Made by a program: the position numbers and the translations under genes | Shown here: positions 35,368 through 44,476 of the stretch, piece by piece | Position numbering within the stretch: position 1 is the stretch's first letter | Layout: each line of letters starts with the position of its first letter | The notes under the pieces: generated by a model | What the model was told of the DNA's origin: nothing | Seen by the model: the letters and a program-made list of their open reading frames with translations, nothing else | Databases searched by the model: none | Assembly: GCA_001600055.1 (NCBI GenBank) | Contig: BCIV01000018.1 | Location: 434,001-498,000, forward strand | DNA from: Filobasidium wieringae | Lineage: Eukaryota; Basidiomycota; Tremellomycetes; Filobasidiales; Filobasidiaceae | Length of the DNA stretch: 64,000 bases | Direction of reading: 5' to 3'

Positions 35368-35476
35368 GCTCACTCTTCCTCTTGTACGTTCACTACCTCC
35401 TTCGCTCCTTCTCCCCTTCTGCATAACCAAACACACAAACAACCTTGACAACCAACCAAACAACATCTCATCAACA

Positions 35477-36885
35477 ATGTCCACTGAACGAACCTTCGAC
35501 CCCAAGACCACCTACATCTCTGGAGGACTCAACGACTCTACTGGTAAGTTACCAACGCACGTTCGCTAACATGCTCGACATTCAGCTCACACCGATCTAT
35601 TGTCCAGGTCGTGAGCCATTCGAGGACCCATCCCGAGACTTCATCCCCTCCGGAACCAACCCCGCTGCCACCGCCGGTCACTTGCACCACGAGCACGGTC
35701 ACCACCACAACGAGGGTTTGAACGACTTGTCCTCCTCCACCCACCCTACCAGTGGTAACAACTCTGGATCTTACAACACTGGATCCAACACCGGCTTGAC
35801 TGGCGAGCACTCTCACTCTTCCCACCACACCGGATCCAACACTGGTTTGACCGGTGACCACTCGCACTCTTCTCACCACACCGGATCTGGTTTGACTGGT
35901 GCTGCCACCGCCCTGACTGGTGACCGATCTCACAACAACTACGAGGTCGCCCCCGGTTCTCACGGCGGTACTGACCTTACCACTCACGGTAACGTCGACC
36001 ACTTGAAGAACAACACCAGCGGTGACTTCAAGGCTGGGACTGCCCGTGACCCCGCCGTCGGTGAGGGACGACACACTGGATCCGGCTTGTCCAGCGCCGG
36101 TTACGTCGGCAACCAGACTGGTGACTCTTATGGAGGTGTCGTGAGTTGCAACGTCTCTACTGTCATAACGAGTCTATGCTGACTTGATCGCTTCGACCTA
36201 ATAGCAAACCGGAAACACCCACTACGGAACCGGAGAGAACCTTGCCGACAAGGACAGGTCCATGACCGACAAGATCAAGGACAAGGTCACTGGTAACGAC
36301 AACAAGGTTCACGCCGCTCCCGGAACTGAGGGACACGGATCCAACATCTATGGATCCAGCAACGCTGCCCGAGAGTACGAAAACGCTACCGACCGACGAA
36401 CCGGTTCCGGTCTCACCGGATCTGGTGAGGCTGCCGGATACGACAGGTCTTCCGGAGGTGTTGGAAACCAGGGAGTTGGCGCTTTCCAGGGATCCGAGCA
36501 CGGTGGACCCATCTCTGGTGGAGCCGCCGGTACCGACAGGTTCGACACTTCCAGGGACCACGGTGTCACCCGAGACTCTTCCATCACTGGAGCTTCTTCC
36601 ACCACTGCTGGTAACCAGTACGGTCACGACTCTGACAACAAGGCCGCCAACGACCACAAGCTTTCCGGAGTCACCCGACACGGTGATGACTTTACCAAGG
36701 GAGACACTGCCGACTCTGCCTACCACAACTACCAGCCTACCGGTTTGACCGGACGTGAGGACACTACTACCGGGGTTCACGACAAGAACCTCGAGTCTAC
36801 CGGTGCTCACAAGGAGGGTTTGATGGACAAGGTCAAGAACCTCATCGGTGGACACTCCAACACCACCAACGCCGACCACAAGTAA
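35477..36885 (+). CDS. Hydrophilin/LEA-like Gly-, His-, Thr-rich stress protein
   Basis: Three exons: 35477-35543, 35608-36140, 36205-36885, giving 426 aa. The protein is almost entirely hydrophilic: Gly, Thr, Ser, His, Asn and Asp dominate, with very few Trp, Leu, Ile or Cys, so it is predicted disordered. Repeats occur early (NTGSNTGLTGEHSHSSHHTG, then the same unit with GDHSH), and TGSGLTG recurs four times across the protein. The C-terminus GLMDKVKNLIGGH could form an amphipathic helix like those of LEA proteins. Hydrophilins protect proteins and membranes during desiccation or osmotic stress in yeasts; that role here is inference from composition. Codon use is the most biased in the window (nearly all C-ending), indicating very high expression. 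The promoter has a TATA box and a CRE. No named family can be assigned with certainty. Confidence 0.85.
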
Positions 36886-37349
36886 ACGAGGATGCCTCGA
36901 AGCACCCGAGTCGGAGTCGAACGTCGAGAGAGAGAGTTAATGATTGAATCATGCGCAAAAGACGCCATCCTTAGTATTGAACTGAACAAGAGCAAACAGA
37001 CATACCCTTTTGTAATGTATACACGTCTAACAAAATGAAATGATCCGTGTTGAAAGTTGAGGATGGTGACTCAGTACCAGACTCAGGGTTGAATTCGAGT
37101 GAATGCGTTCTGCTTGGACTATGCCAAATTAGTCTGTGATCTATGTTTTCGTCTCTCATTCCCTTTGCACGCTCGGTCATGCGTGGCCAGGCGTATGATG
37201 ACGCAATATATTACTTGGACCGGTTCGTTTACATTTTACAAATGTTTCAAAGGATAAAATCAATCGATTGGTATTTCGGCTGCTTCTCATCTCGTTCCAC
37301 GATTCCACTCGCATCTACTTTCTCACCATCCGACCCAACCCAACGGCCC
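36886..37349. other. Convergent 3' region, hydrophilin-like gene / monooxygenase
   Basis: 464 bp between two convergent stops. It contains both 3' UTRs, with A/T-rich tracts around 37020-37050 and 37200-37265. No gene is seen. Confidence 0.45.
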
Positions 37350-38651
37350 TCATTCCATCTTCGTCTCCACCCCACCCGTCACGTCCGGTTCCAACCTGGG
37401 GTAAAAAGGTAATTTGAAATCCTCCTGCTCGGGATCACCCGCGAACTTGCCCGCCAACCAAGGGACGGCCAAAACGGTCTGTACCAATTTACTAACCGTC
37501 CAGATCCCCCAACGGAACACGCCTCGCTTGAAGGGGGTACCGGGGTGAGCGATGGACGGTACGAAGGAGGGGATGGATTGGGTCTCTTCCACATAGGGTT
37601 TGAACTTTGTTTCGTACCCCGTGAGGGCTTGGTGAATGGGGGAACCGGGGGGTAGGGAGGAGATCTCACCGGCCAAGACGTAGGCGCCTAGGATGGCTAG
37701 GGACGTTCCGGCCCCTGTGAGAGGGGTGGGGGCGTACCCCGCGTCCCCGAGACAGACGCATCGGTTGGAAGACCAGCGGGAGAGTTTGATCTGTTCCACA
37801 GCTTGGAAATAGAAATCGGGAGCGAGGTCTAGATCGTCGAGTAACCTGTCGCTGGCCCAACCCGTCCCGCGGAATTCTTTGAGGACTAGAGCGCGTTTCG
37901 TCTCCCTCGAACCTCTCGCCGCTCGGGCCCATTCTTCCGTTTGGGAGGGGGTACAGGGCATGAGGGAGAAACAAGCTCGGATACTGCCGTATGGATCTGG
38001 ACGGGTCGTTAGGACTTTGGAAGGGAGAGCTTGGTAGATGTTCCACCAATCGTTATCCCGTTCGGTCTTCTTGGCGGTCCAATAGATCGCGTACATCCCC
38101 TTGGGGACGGTGGTGATGGTTTCGGCGGGGAAAGTCATCTTTCGGGTACGTGACCATTGACCGTCCGCCGCGACGAGGAGATCGTAGGAATGCGTCTCTC
38201 CGTCGGAAAGGAGGACTTGGACGGTGGATTCGTCGTTCCTTATGATCTCCGTGATGGTGGTCCCCCATCGATAATCCACCCCCGGTAACGCTTTCGTCGC
38301 TTCGTAGAAAACCTTGGCAAGGTCTCCCCGAAGGATCTCAAACTCTGATGTCGGGCTCATCGTCTTCCCCTCCTTGACGGGGAAACGGGCAAACGGGTTC
38401 CCCTCTGGATCGATGAACTGGGTTCCCTTCTCGGTCGTATGGTGGGACCTGATCTCATCGTACAGACCCATCTTGCGGATGACCTTGATGGCGCTCCCGG
38501 TGATATCGACGTTCTGACCTTGAGTGGTGAGCGTCGGGGTTTTCTCGAGGACGGTCACGCTGCTCCCCAGTTTGGCTAGGAAGAAGGCGAGGGATGGACC
38601 GGCTATGCCTGCACCGCTGATGAGGACTTTGAGTGGCTTGGTGGTTGTCAT
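37350..38651 (-). CDS. FAD-dependent aromatic-ring-type monooxygenase, intronless
   Basis: A single exon of 433 aa. The N-terminus KPLKVLISGAGIAGPSLAFF carries the dinucleotide-binding GxGxxG (ISGAGIAG) for FAD. The DG-motif region is LLVAADGQWSRTRK. The second FAD motif is CVCLGDAGYAPTPLTGAGTS, typical of the PHBH/UbiH group and close in style to bacterial TetX-like and PhzS-like oxygenases. A C-terminal helix VSKLVQTVLAVPWLAGKF is amphipathic. It should use NAD(P)H and O2 to hydroxylate a small aromatic or polyketide-like substrate, which cannot be named. The start is the ATG at 38651; the frame stays open upstream but without support. Absence of introns contrasts with its neighbours and may reflect transfer from bacteria or retroposition. 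Confidence 0.88.
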   Translation of the reverse strand: MTTTKPLKVLISGAGIAGPSLAFFLAKLGSSVTVLEKTPTLTTQGQNVDITGSAIKVIRKMGLYDEIRSHHTTEKGTQFIDPEGNPFARFPVKEGKTMSPTSEFEILRGDLAKVFYEATKALPGVDYRWGTTITEIIRNDESTVQVLLSDGETHSYDLLVAADGQWSRTRKMTFPAETITTVPKGMYAIYWTAKKTERDNDWWNIYQALPSKVLTTRPDPYGSIRACFSLMPCTPSQTEEWARAARGSRETKRALVLKEFRGTGWASDRLLDDLDLAPDFYFQAVEQIKLSRWSSNRCVCLGDAGYAPTPLTGAGTSLAILGAYVLAGEISSLPPGSPIHQALTGYETKFKPYVEETQSIPSFVPSIAHPGTPFKRGVFRWGIWTVSKLVQTVLAVPWLAGKFAGDPEQEDFKLPFYPRLEPDVTGGVETKME

Positions 38652-39191
38652 TGTGAGTATATGTGGTGGTGGTGGTGTGTGTTGGTGCAAGTGAATATGA
38701 GAGAGAGAGAGCCGATGTGCGACTGTGAACGTTGCTGTTGCTGTTGTCAATCCGAGCTGCTGCCTTTATCTAATCTCGCAACCCAAACCCGCCGAAGAGC
38801 CACGCGGCCGCCGGAAACCCCGGTCGAACGGTTTCACGTGGTCATCCCAATCTGTGAACCGTTTCACCTTTGTCCGTATGGTCGACGCTAGCGCAGAGGT
38901 TATAATTGACTCAAAGGAGGTCAGGAATAGATCTCCTCGTATGGTTCCGCCGAAACTCCGGGTCGAAGAGAAGCGGTAGGCGATATTTGACACGTCATAT
39001 GACTATCCGCAGTCCTGTTTTGATAGGATCGATTTAGCTGTGTTGGTGACGTCAGCCCCTTTGACACTCCTTTGAGTTTTCAGCTGATTCAATTCTCATC
39101 GACGACATCTTCCAACACTTCGACAATCGATCTTGTGCCAATAATCACAACTCATTCTCACCACACACACACATATCCACATCCACATACA
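38652..39191. promoter_or_regulatory. Divergent promoter region, monooxygenase / Cys-rich mini-protein
   Basis: 540 bp between divergent starts. It holds a perfect TGACGTCA (39047-39054) directly followed by CCCCT, a stress-response-element-like pentamer (39058-39062). CA-rich leaders lie on both sides. The CRE lies 145 bp from the mini-protein ATG and about 395 bp from the monooxygenase ATG. Confidence 0.5.
39047..39054. promoter_or_regulatory. Perfect CRE palindrome TGACGTCA
   Basis: 145 bp upstream of the Cys-rich mini-protein. It shares an 11-bp word GTGACGTCAGC with the hydrophilin promoter 3.7 kb away, at a similar distance from the start codon. I found only these two copies of TGACGTCA in the window by eye. 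Confidence 0.55.
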
Positions 39192-39620
39192 ATGGCTATC
39201 CAACCTACCATCGACGCCTACACCGGTGCACCCGCCCCGTCCAACTCGGTCTCCAGACCCATGGTCGCCCAGCCCCCCGTCGCCATGAGCAGCATGAGTA
39301 CGTCCCGTCCTCCTCGCATCAATCAACCTGAACCATCCAGCTGATCCGTCTCTACTCCCTTGCTCATCTCATCCTCAGAACCCACCGCCCAAGCCCTGGA
39401 AGCGGCCGAATCCCAAAGAGCAGAAGAATCCGCCATGCGTCTCCGAGGAGGAGGATTCAACGATGTTTGTCCGGGAAGGATCTGTTTCGTCATCCCCTGT
39501 CCTATCCCTTGTAACGTGAGTGTTCTCCCGTTCTCCTTGCGCTTGGATCGGGATCGGGTTTAGGGAAAAGCTGATGAGGGTTCGATTTGGTAGTTCTGTT
39601 TCATCCCCCTTCCATGTTGA
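39192..39620 (+). CDS. 89-aa protein with Cys-rich hydrophobic tail (CYSTM-like)
   Basis: Three exons: 39192-39297, 39379-39515, 39594-39620; the last codes for only eight residues and the stop. Phases agree. The N-terminal half is Pro/Ala/Ser-rich (TGAPAPSNSVSRPMVAQPPV). An Ala/Glu helix (AQALEAAESQRAEESAMRL) follows, then RGGG, and the protein ends in CPGRICFVIPCPIPCNF and CFIPLPC: six cysteines alternating with hydrophobic and Pro residues. This resembles the cysteine-rich transmembrane module of eukaryotic stress-tolerance mini-proteins, which sit at membranes and are often palmitoylated. The match is by pattern only. The promoter CRE and CCCCT box fit a stress role. It is too small and spliced for most automatic annotation. 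Confidence 0.75.
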
Positions 39621-41539
39621 TCAACGGGGAACGATCAAGAACGCCTTATCGACCTCACATCTCTTTCCACGCAATCAACAGACCCCGACAACTACCCTCC
39701 TCCTTTCCCGCCTAGAACTCAGGACCGAGCAATTAATATGTATCCCATCCCCCCTTTTATTGTCTGACCATACACGATCATCAAGCCACCCGACGATTCG
39801 CTCTCGCGAGGTTCGAGGTTGGAAATTGTATTACCTAGAGATGTTGTTTTTCGAGATCGATCTCGTGCCGTATGAAGGCTTCTTAAGATCAAGAGCAGGT
39901 GGTGGGTTTGATGGGAGGAGGATGACGCTTGAGCGAACCGACTTCAAAGATCTGTGGTTGTTCAGCTATCATCAATCACCAGCACACCCCGTTTGAACAA
40001 TTAGAGAATCTTTTGGGTCGGTCTAACTCGATCTCCTTGCTAAAGGTGCGCTCTGTAGCCAGGTTCTTTCTCTTCCTGGCCAATGTGTTGTTGCATACTA
40101 TCTGGACGATCTGATTCTTGCAGCCCATCCAACTCGATCTCCCCGCTCAGAGTACGTTCCGTAGTTAGGCTAAGGGGACGTTCCGTAGTCAAGTCCTCTG
40201 TTTTGGTTTGTGTAGTATCTCCTTGCATGGTTCTTCTGTAGGTTGTTGGAGCGGCAGCTGGTTTCGATTGCCTGGTGCATACATATCCCAGTCGCTGCAA
40301 GGTAGGCTCATGGACCCGGTCGTCTCATTCCCTTGAAGCCCGGAAGCGAGTTCTCGATAACGGCAACCCTAATTTGAGACTCACCGGCAATTGGTCGACA
40401 AGAATCAGGGATTGATATTAAGACGTTGAAACGTTGGAAGTACATCTCGGGACTGCGGCAATGACTCGCTCTTCCGTCCGGACTGATATACCTGGAGAGA
40501 TATGCCCTTGGTCATGTCATATCGATAGGTGCGCCATGAGCCATAAGCGGCATGAACCATTGGGTATCGGGGAGCTGAAAGTCAGGTTCGTTGGGTATTG
40601 GATATTGATGGTTAGATGAGAACAGGTGCGGTAGCGCCGCGCGGGTCAAGAGGGAAGCCAAGCTCGACGCTCTTGCTGATGACATTAGGACCACGTTGCC
40701 CGCCACTGTTCCTACACCTGTCCATCGGTTCAAGCATAATTCCGTGCAAACAGATAGACAAAAGCCTTCCTGAAATATTTGAGAGTTTGGGCATGTTTAG
40801 AAGCATTGTAGTCAAGGGTAATACTGGTCTACAGGCAATATATCGTCCTTGTCGTTAGCCTGACTATCCACGTAGATCTTGTCCACTTCAATCGAGCAAC
40901 TATTGCAACAACGATCAGGAGCATCGATATGTCTCCACTTCCTTCCAGACCCTCCTCAATTTCCTCAATCTTCCTACCTCAGAGCAATCGTCAGACTTGT
41001 CGAAGGCTTGGAGACCCCCAACACGACCTTCTTAGTCTGACAATCTCGAGACGTGTTTGATGATATCTTCCTTGGACTGATCCCTTATCGCTGAGTCTGG
41101 ATGACCGTTGCAAGCTGGACTTGTCTACCGTTGCAACCTCTACTATTGATCTCCTGGCTCTTGATCGCCACCATTTCATCGTTGATAGTAGGAGAGGTCG
41201 CGTGACAGCAGGATTGCGCCACCTCGTCAAAGACTTCCTTCCTGCACACTACAAACCCCTCAAGTAGCATATATGCCGCATATCGATAGAGTTCGACCCT
41301 TTCTCAGGAAGGCAGAGATAGTTGGCCATATGTCGTTGCCGCCATCGTTCGCATGAGCGCTTCGTTTCCGATTGCAGACCCCTATTATCGACCCACGAGA
41401 TGCTCTATGCCCTCAAAGCCAAGGAGATACGTATTTATGATACTACAACGACCGCCTCCTGAGCCGGTAATGTAGGGCGGTAGGGCGGAGGACTGAATTT
41501 CATGTCGAGATAAATACAGTTCAAAGACCAGCACGAACT
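39621..41539. other. Gene-poor interval with degenerate direct repeats
   Basis: 1.9 kb between the mini-protein stop and the convergent PPR-like gene stop. No frame joins into a protein I recognise. AACTCGATCTCC begins two related ~39-bp units at about 40025 and 40131 (roughly 28 of 39 matches). ACGTTCCGTAG occurs at 40153 and 40178. It may be a worn transposon fragment. Confidence 0.45.
40025..40189. repeat. Degenerate direct repeats
   Basis: Unit A begins AACTCGATCTCCTTGCT at 40025 and unit B AACTCGATCTCCCCGCT at 40131. Both continue to a shared (T)GTAG(C/T)(C/T)AGG end. A partial third copy, ACGTTCCGTAGTCAAG, follows at 40178. The units are diverged, so the duplication is old. Confidence 0.4.
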
Positions 41540-44476
41540 TCACATGTCGTCCGCTCTCTCGCCACCCCTCTGGTCCCTACCCAACGCGCTCATCCTCTCT
41601 CTCACAGACTCCGCGACCTCTTGCTCCGAGGGTGCCTTGCTCTCTCCCAGCCACTGCACGAACCAATACCTCAACCATTCGTCCGGTCCCATCAAGCTGC
41701 ATTTCCCCCACCCATGTTGTTCCTTCAGATACCGCAAATCCTTGGGTGACCCGCTGTCCGCCAACATCCGGAGACTGTGTAACATCGTCTTCTTGAGAGG
41801 CTTTATCCCTAGAGCTTTCATCCATCCAAAGGCGAGGGTGGTCTCGGTATAGAGACGTTGGCCGAGGAGGAGGACGATATAAGCGTGAAAACTATGGGGG
41901 GTGAGTCTGATCCGGGGGTACGTGATCGTCTCGGGTAGGGTCGAGGTGGGCATGGTCGTCATCGTTCCGGCTCCGGGATGGTTGGGTGGGGGAGGATGGA
42001 CGTAGTCCCGAAAAGCACCCAGTACTCTTCCTTCTTCCATCGGGTTCTGGACGTCCGAGAGTTGTCCGTATAGGTCAAGAGCGGTGCTCCGGAAGATGGA
42101 CGCGGCGGATTGCCAGCTCAACTCCCCTCTCGGAGTGTACTCCATCGTCTCCGGATTTCTTTCGCACGTATCACCCCCTCGAAGGCTGTTCCTCCGGCCC
42201 GATCCGTACGCACGTTGTTGTTGAGCGCCATGAACGGCAAGGATCAATTCACTGAGGCTGCCATCGTCCGGCTCGACGCCCCAACGAGATCTCATCCGTT
42301 CCCAAACCCACTGAACCAGATCGGGTCGACCGGCTCGTCCGAGGGACATCATGATCATGTTGACCGAGATCGTCTCCAGCCTGACCTTGTTCGTGTGCGT
42401 GTGCGTGTTCGTGCCCGACGTCTCATCCGCCCTCCAAGCCCAATCATCAACGAACCGCAACCCGTGCTCCAACCCCATCTCCTCCATCCTCATCTGCGCC
42501 ACAAAAACGAGCGCGGCAGGACCGACCTGTCCCTGCCTGACGAGCCTGTTCCAAACGTCCAACCCCTGATCGACCATCCCCCTCCTCGTGTACCCTTCCA
42601 ACAGGACGTTCATGACTTTCGCCCTCCCCAGAAGCTCGGGGGGGACGTTCCCCGCGATCTCGGACCAGTCGTGAGGGGCGAGTCGGGTTGCGCGGGCGAT
42701 GACGGTCAAGAGCGTGAGCCAAGCGTCTTTTTGGATCTCCTTTAGTTTCCGAGCGGTACGGGGGTAGAGGGTCGTGATTTCCTCCCCCTGCGCTCGAGAG
42801 GAGAGGGATCTGGCGAGTTCGATCAGTCTGATCAGAGCCTGATGATCCTGACGACTCTTCGCCAGGGCCAGAGCGGTCCATATGGAATGTATCTCCCTGA
42901 CCGTAGCTCGAATGAAATCCTCTCCCGCCTCACTCCCTCCAGTTGCTTTTCGAAGATTCCCACCCGGCTCGCGGTCGGTGGGAAAACGAGCAACGTCGGC
43001 CCGTTCCTGTTCCTTCCAAAACCTCATCAATCCCTTCAACCTGTTGTCGATCCGTTCGAACCGGTCATCCCTCAGGGCGCTGAAGAAGATCGATTCCCTC
43101 CCCGCTTGTCTCAGGTCCGGTTCTTCTCCGAGTTTGTCAGGCTCGCTCCTACTCGTCCCCTCCGTAAAGACGGTCAGGGCGTATCTCCAACGATCATCCC
43201 GTCTTACAAACTTCCTCACGTCCCTCATCCACTCTCCCGCCCTTGCTTCATCCCAGTGCGGCAAACCCATCTTGACCCACCTCCCCACCCCCTGCCTCCC
43301 CCTCCCGCCCAAATGATTAGAGGTGATGACTTTCAAATGGACCCACCCTAATTGGGCGGGGGAGTCGGCGTTCATCCGTAAGATGCATCGACCTAGGAGG
43401 GAGCGGAGTTGAGAGGCGGGGGTGAGACGGGAGGAGGGGTGACGGGAGGAGAGGGAGGAGTGGAGGGTCAGGAAGAGGGGGTCGTACGTTCCTTTTCTCC
43501 TTTCCTTCACCATCGTCGTCGTCGTCGTCGTCCTCGTCCTCGTTCCTTTCGATGAATCGTTCGTTGGCGTTCCCGATCCCGATCCCGTCAAGACGCGTCG
43601 ATAATGAACCCAGAAATACCTCTCCCCCAGGTCCCCCACCATCCTCCCCAGTCCCAACCCGATACTCCTCTGTAGCAAACTCGCTACCAGATCCGTCTGT
43701 TCCGCCGGCCCATACCCCCCGCTCTCGATCCACCCGAGTAAGCGGCGAGTGTAAGTGAGAAACGAGGTATGGTCCGGGAGAGAACGGATTATACGTAATT
43801 GCAGAAAGGTCGGGACGAGTTGTGTTAGCGGGTCCATGACGCCTTGGTCGCTCGCCAATGGGGAAGAAGAAGAAGAAGAAGAGACGAGGTGTTCGACAAA
43901 CCCGATCAACCCGGGGGTATCGTCCCGGCTCCACCGGTCCATTTCCAGCCACGCATCGATCTTGGAATGAGGATCGGGGACTTGTAGCTCGGCGGCTCGT
44001 TTGAGGAGACGATGGTAGTCCGGGGAAGATCTGTACGAGTGCGAGTGGGGGAGACGGGCGAGACGGGAGAAAGAGTGAGAGAGGTCGTTTAGGCTGTTTG
44101 GGTAGGGGTAGGGTGTGTGGGTCGAGGTCGATGTCGATGTCGAGGTTGAAGCTGGAGTTGACGCTGGAAGAGTCGGTATCGATTGTGAATTGCTGAGATG
44201 AGGTCGCTGTGAAACTCCCGCTCGAACGATCTGCCCGGCCGGCTCATCGTCCTCGCACGTGACCTCGCCCCTCTCCTTGAGCCCGAGTGTAGCTGCAGCG
44301 TGGTACCGTGCTCTCGGAGCTAAACCGATCGGTCGATGGATCCGATCGCAACCAGAGCTTTTCCTGTTTCGCCGTGTCAACACCTGGAACAGCGCGACGA
44401 GTCTGATAAGCTCGACAGTGACAGTGGCAGCGGATGGAAAGACACGGGTATGACTCACATTCAACCAAGATCTCAT
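41540..44476 (-). CDS. PPR-like, probably mitochondrial RNA-associated protein
   Basis: One long frame of 978 codons. A consensus 75-nt, stop-free intron (donor GTGAGT at 44458, acceptor TTCCAG at 44384) would shorten it to 953 aa. The N-terminus is Arg-rich and acid-poor, compatible with a mitochondrial presequence. The middle and C-terminal parts are helical repeats of pentatricopeptide style: VMNVLLEGYTRRGMVDQGLD, VNMIMMSLGRAGRPDLVQWV, and HAYIVLLLGQRLYTETTLAF with MKALGIKP. Between are low-complexity stretches, including a Thr run near residue 325. Fungal PPR proteins stabilise or translate mitochondrial mRNAs; the particular target is unknown. It ends RYWFVQWLGESKAPSEQEV and a charged tail. 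Its stop lies 1.9 kb from the next convergent gene. Confidence 0.75.
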   Translation of the reverse strand: MRSWLNVSHTRVFPSAATVTVELIRLVALFQVLTRRNRKSSGCDRIHRPIGLAPRARYHAAATLGLKERGEVTCEDDEPAGQIVRAGVSQRPHLSNSQSIPTLPASTPASTSTSTSTSTHTPYPYPNSLNDLSHSFSRLARLPHSHSYRSSPDYHRLLKRAAELQVPDPHSKIDAWLEMDRWSRDDTPGLIGFVEHLVSSSSSSSPLASDQGVMDPLTQLVPTFLQLRIIRSLPDHTSFLTYTRRLLGWIESGGYGPAEQTDLVASLLQRSIGLGLGRMVGDLGERYFWVHYRRVLTGSGSGTPTNDSSKGTRTRTTTTTTMVKERRKGTYDPLFLTLHSSLSSRHPSSRLTPASQLRSLLGRCILRMNADSPAQLGWVHLKVITSNHLGGRGRQGVGRWVKMGLPHWDEARAGEWMRDVRKFVRRDDRWRYALTVFTEGTSRSEPDKLGEEPDLRQAGRESIFFSALRDDRFERIDNRLKGLMRFWKEQERADVARFPTDREPGGNLRKATGGSEAGEDFIRATVREIHSIWTALALAKSRQDHQALIRLIELARSLSSRAQGEEITTLYPRTARKLKEIQKDAWLTLLTVIARATRLAPHDWSEIAGNVPPELLGRAKVMNVLLEGYTRRGMVDQGLDVWNRLVRQGQVGPAALVFVAQMRMEEMGLEHGLRFVDDWAWRADETSGTNTHTHTNKVRLETISVNMIMMSLGRAGRPDLVQWVWERMRSRWGVEPDDGSLSELILAVHGAQQQRAYGSGRRNSLRGGDTCERNPETMEYTPRGELSWQSAASIFRSTALDLYGQLSDVQNPMEEGRVLGAFRDYVHPPPPNHPGAGTMTTMPTSTLPETITYPRIRLTPHSFHAYIVLLLGQRLYTETTLAFGWMKALGIKPLKKTMLHSLRMLADSGSPKDLRYLKEQHGWGKCSLMGPDEWLRYWFVQWLGESKAPSEQEVAESVRERMSALGRDQRGGERADDM

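Larger units (their letters stand above)
35036..35476. promoter_or_regulatory. Promoter region of the hydrophilin-like gene
   Basis: 441 bp. Contains TGACGTCA at 35311-35318 and a strong TATA element at 35359-35367 (separate entries). A C/T-rich and then CA-rich leader leads to the ATG, as in highly induced basidiomycete genes. No coding potential. Confidence 0.55.

Noticed and set aside
35538..36879. Two minus-strand open frames (178 and 238 codons) opposite the hydrophilin gene
   Set aside because: Val/Ser/Gly-rich mirror translations of C-ending codons. The sense frame has correct splice phases, a start and a promoter.
43317..43952. Minus-strand 211-codon frame within the PPR-like gene
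   Set aside because: It is an alternative frame over a low-complexity part of the PPR-like gene, whose own frame is open for 978 codons.
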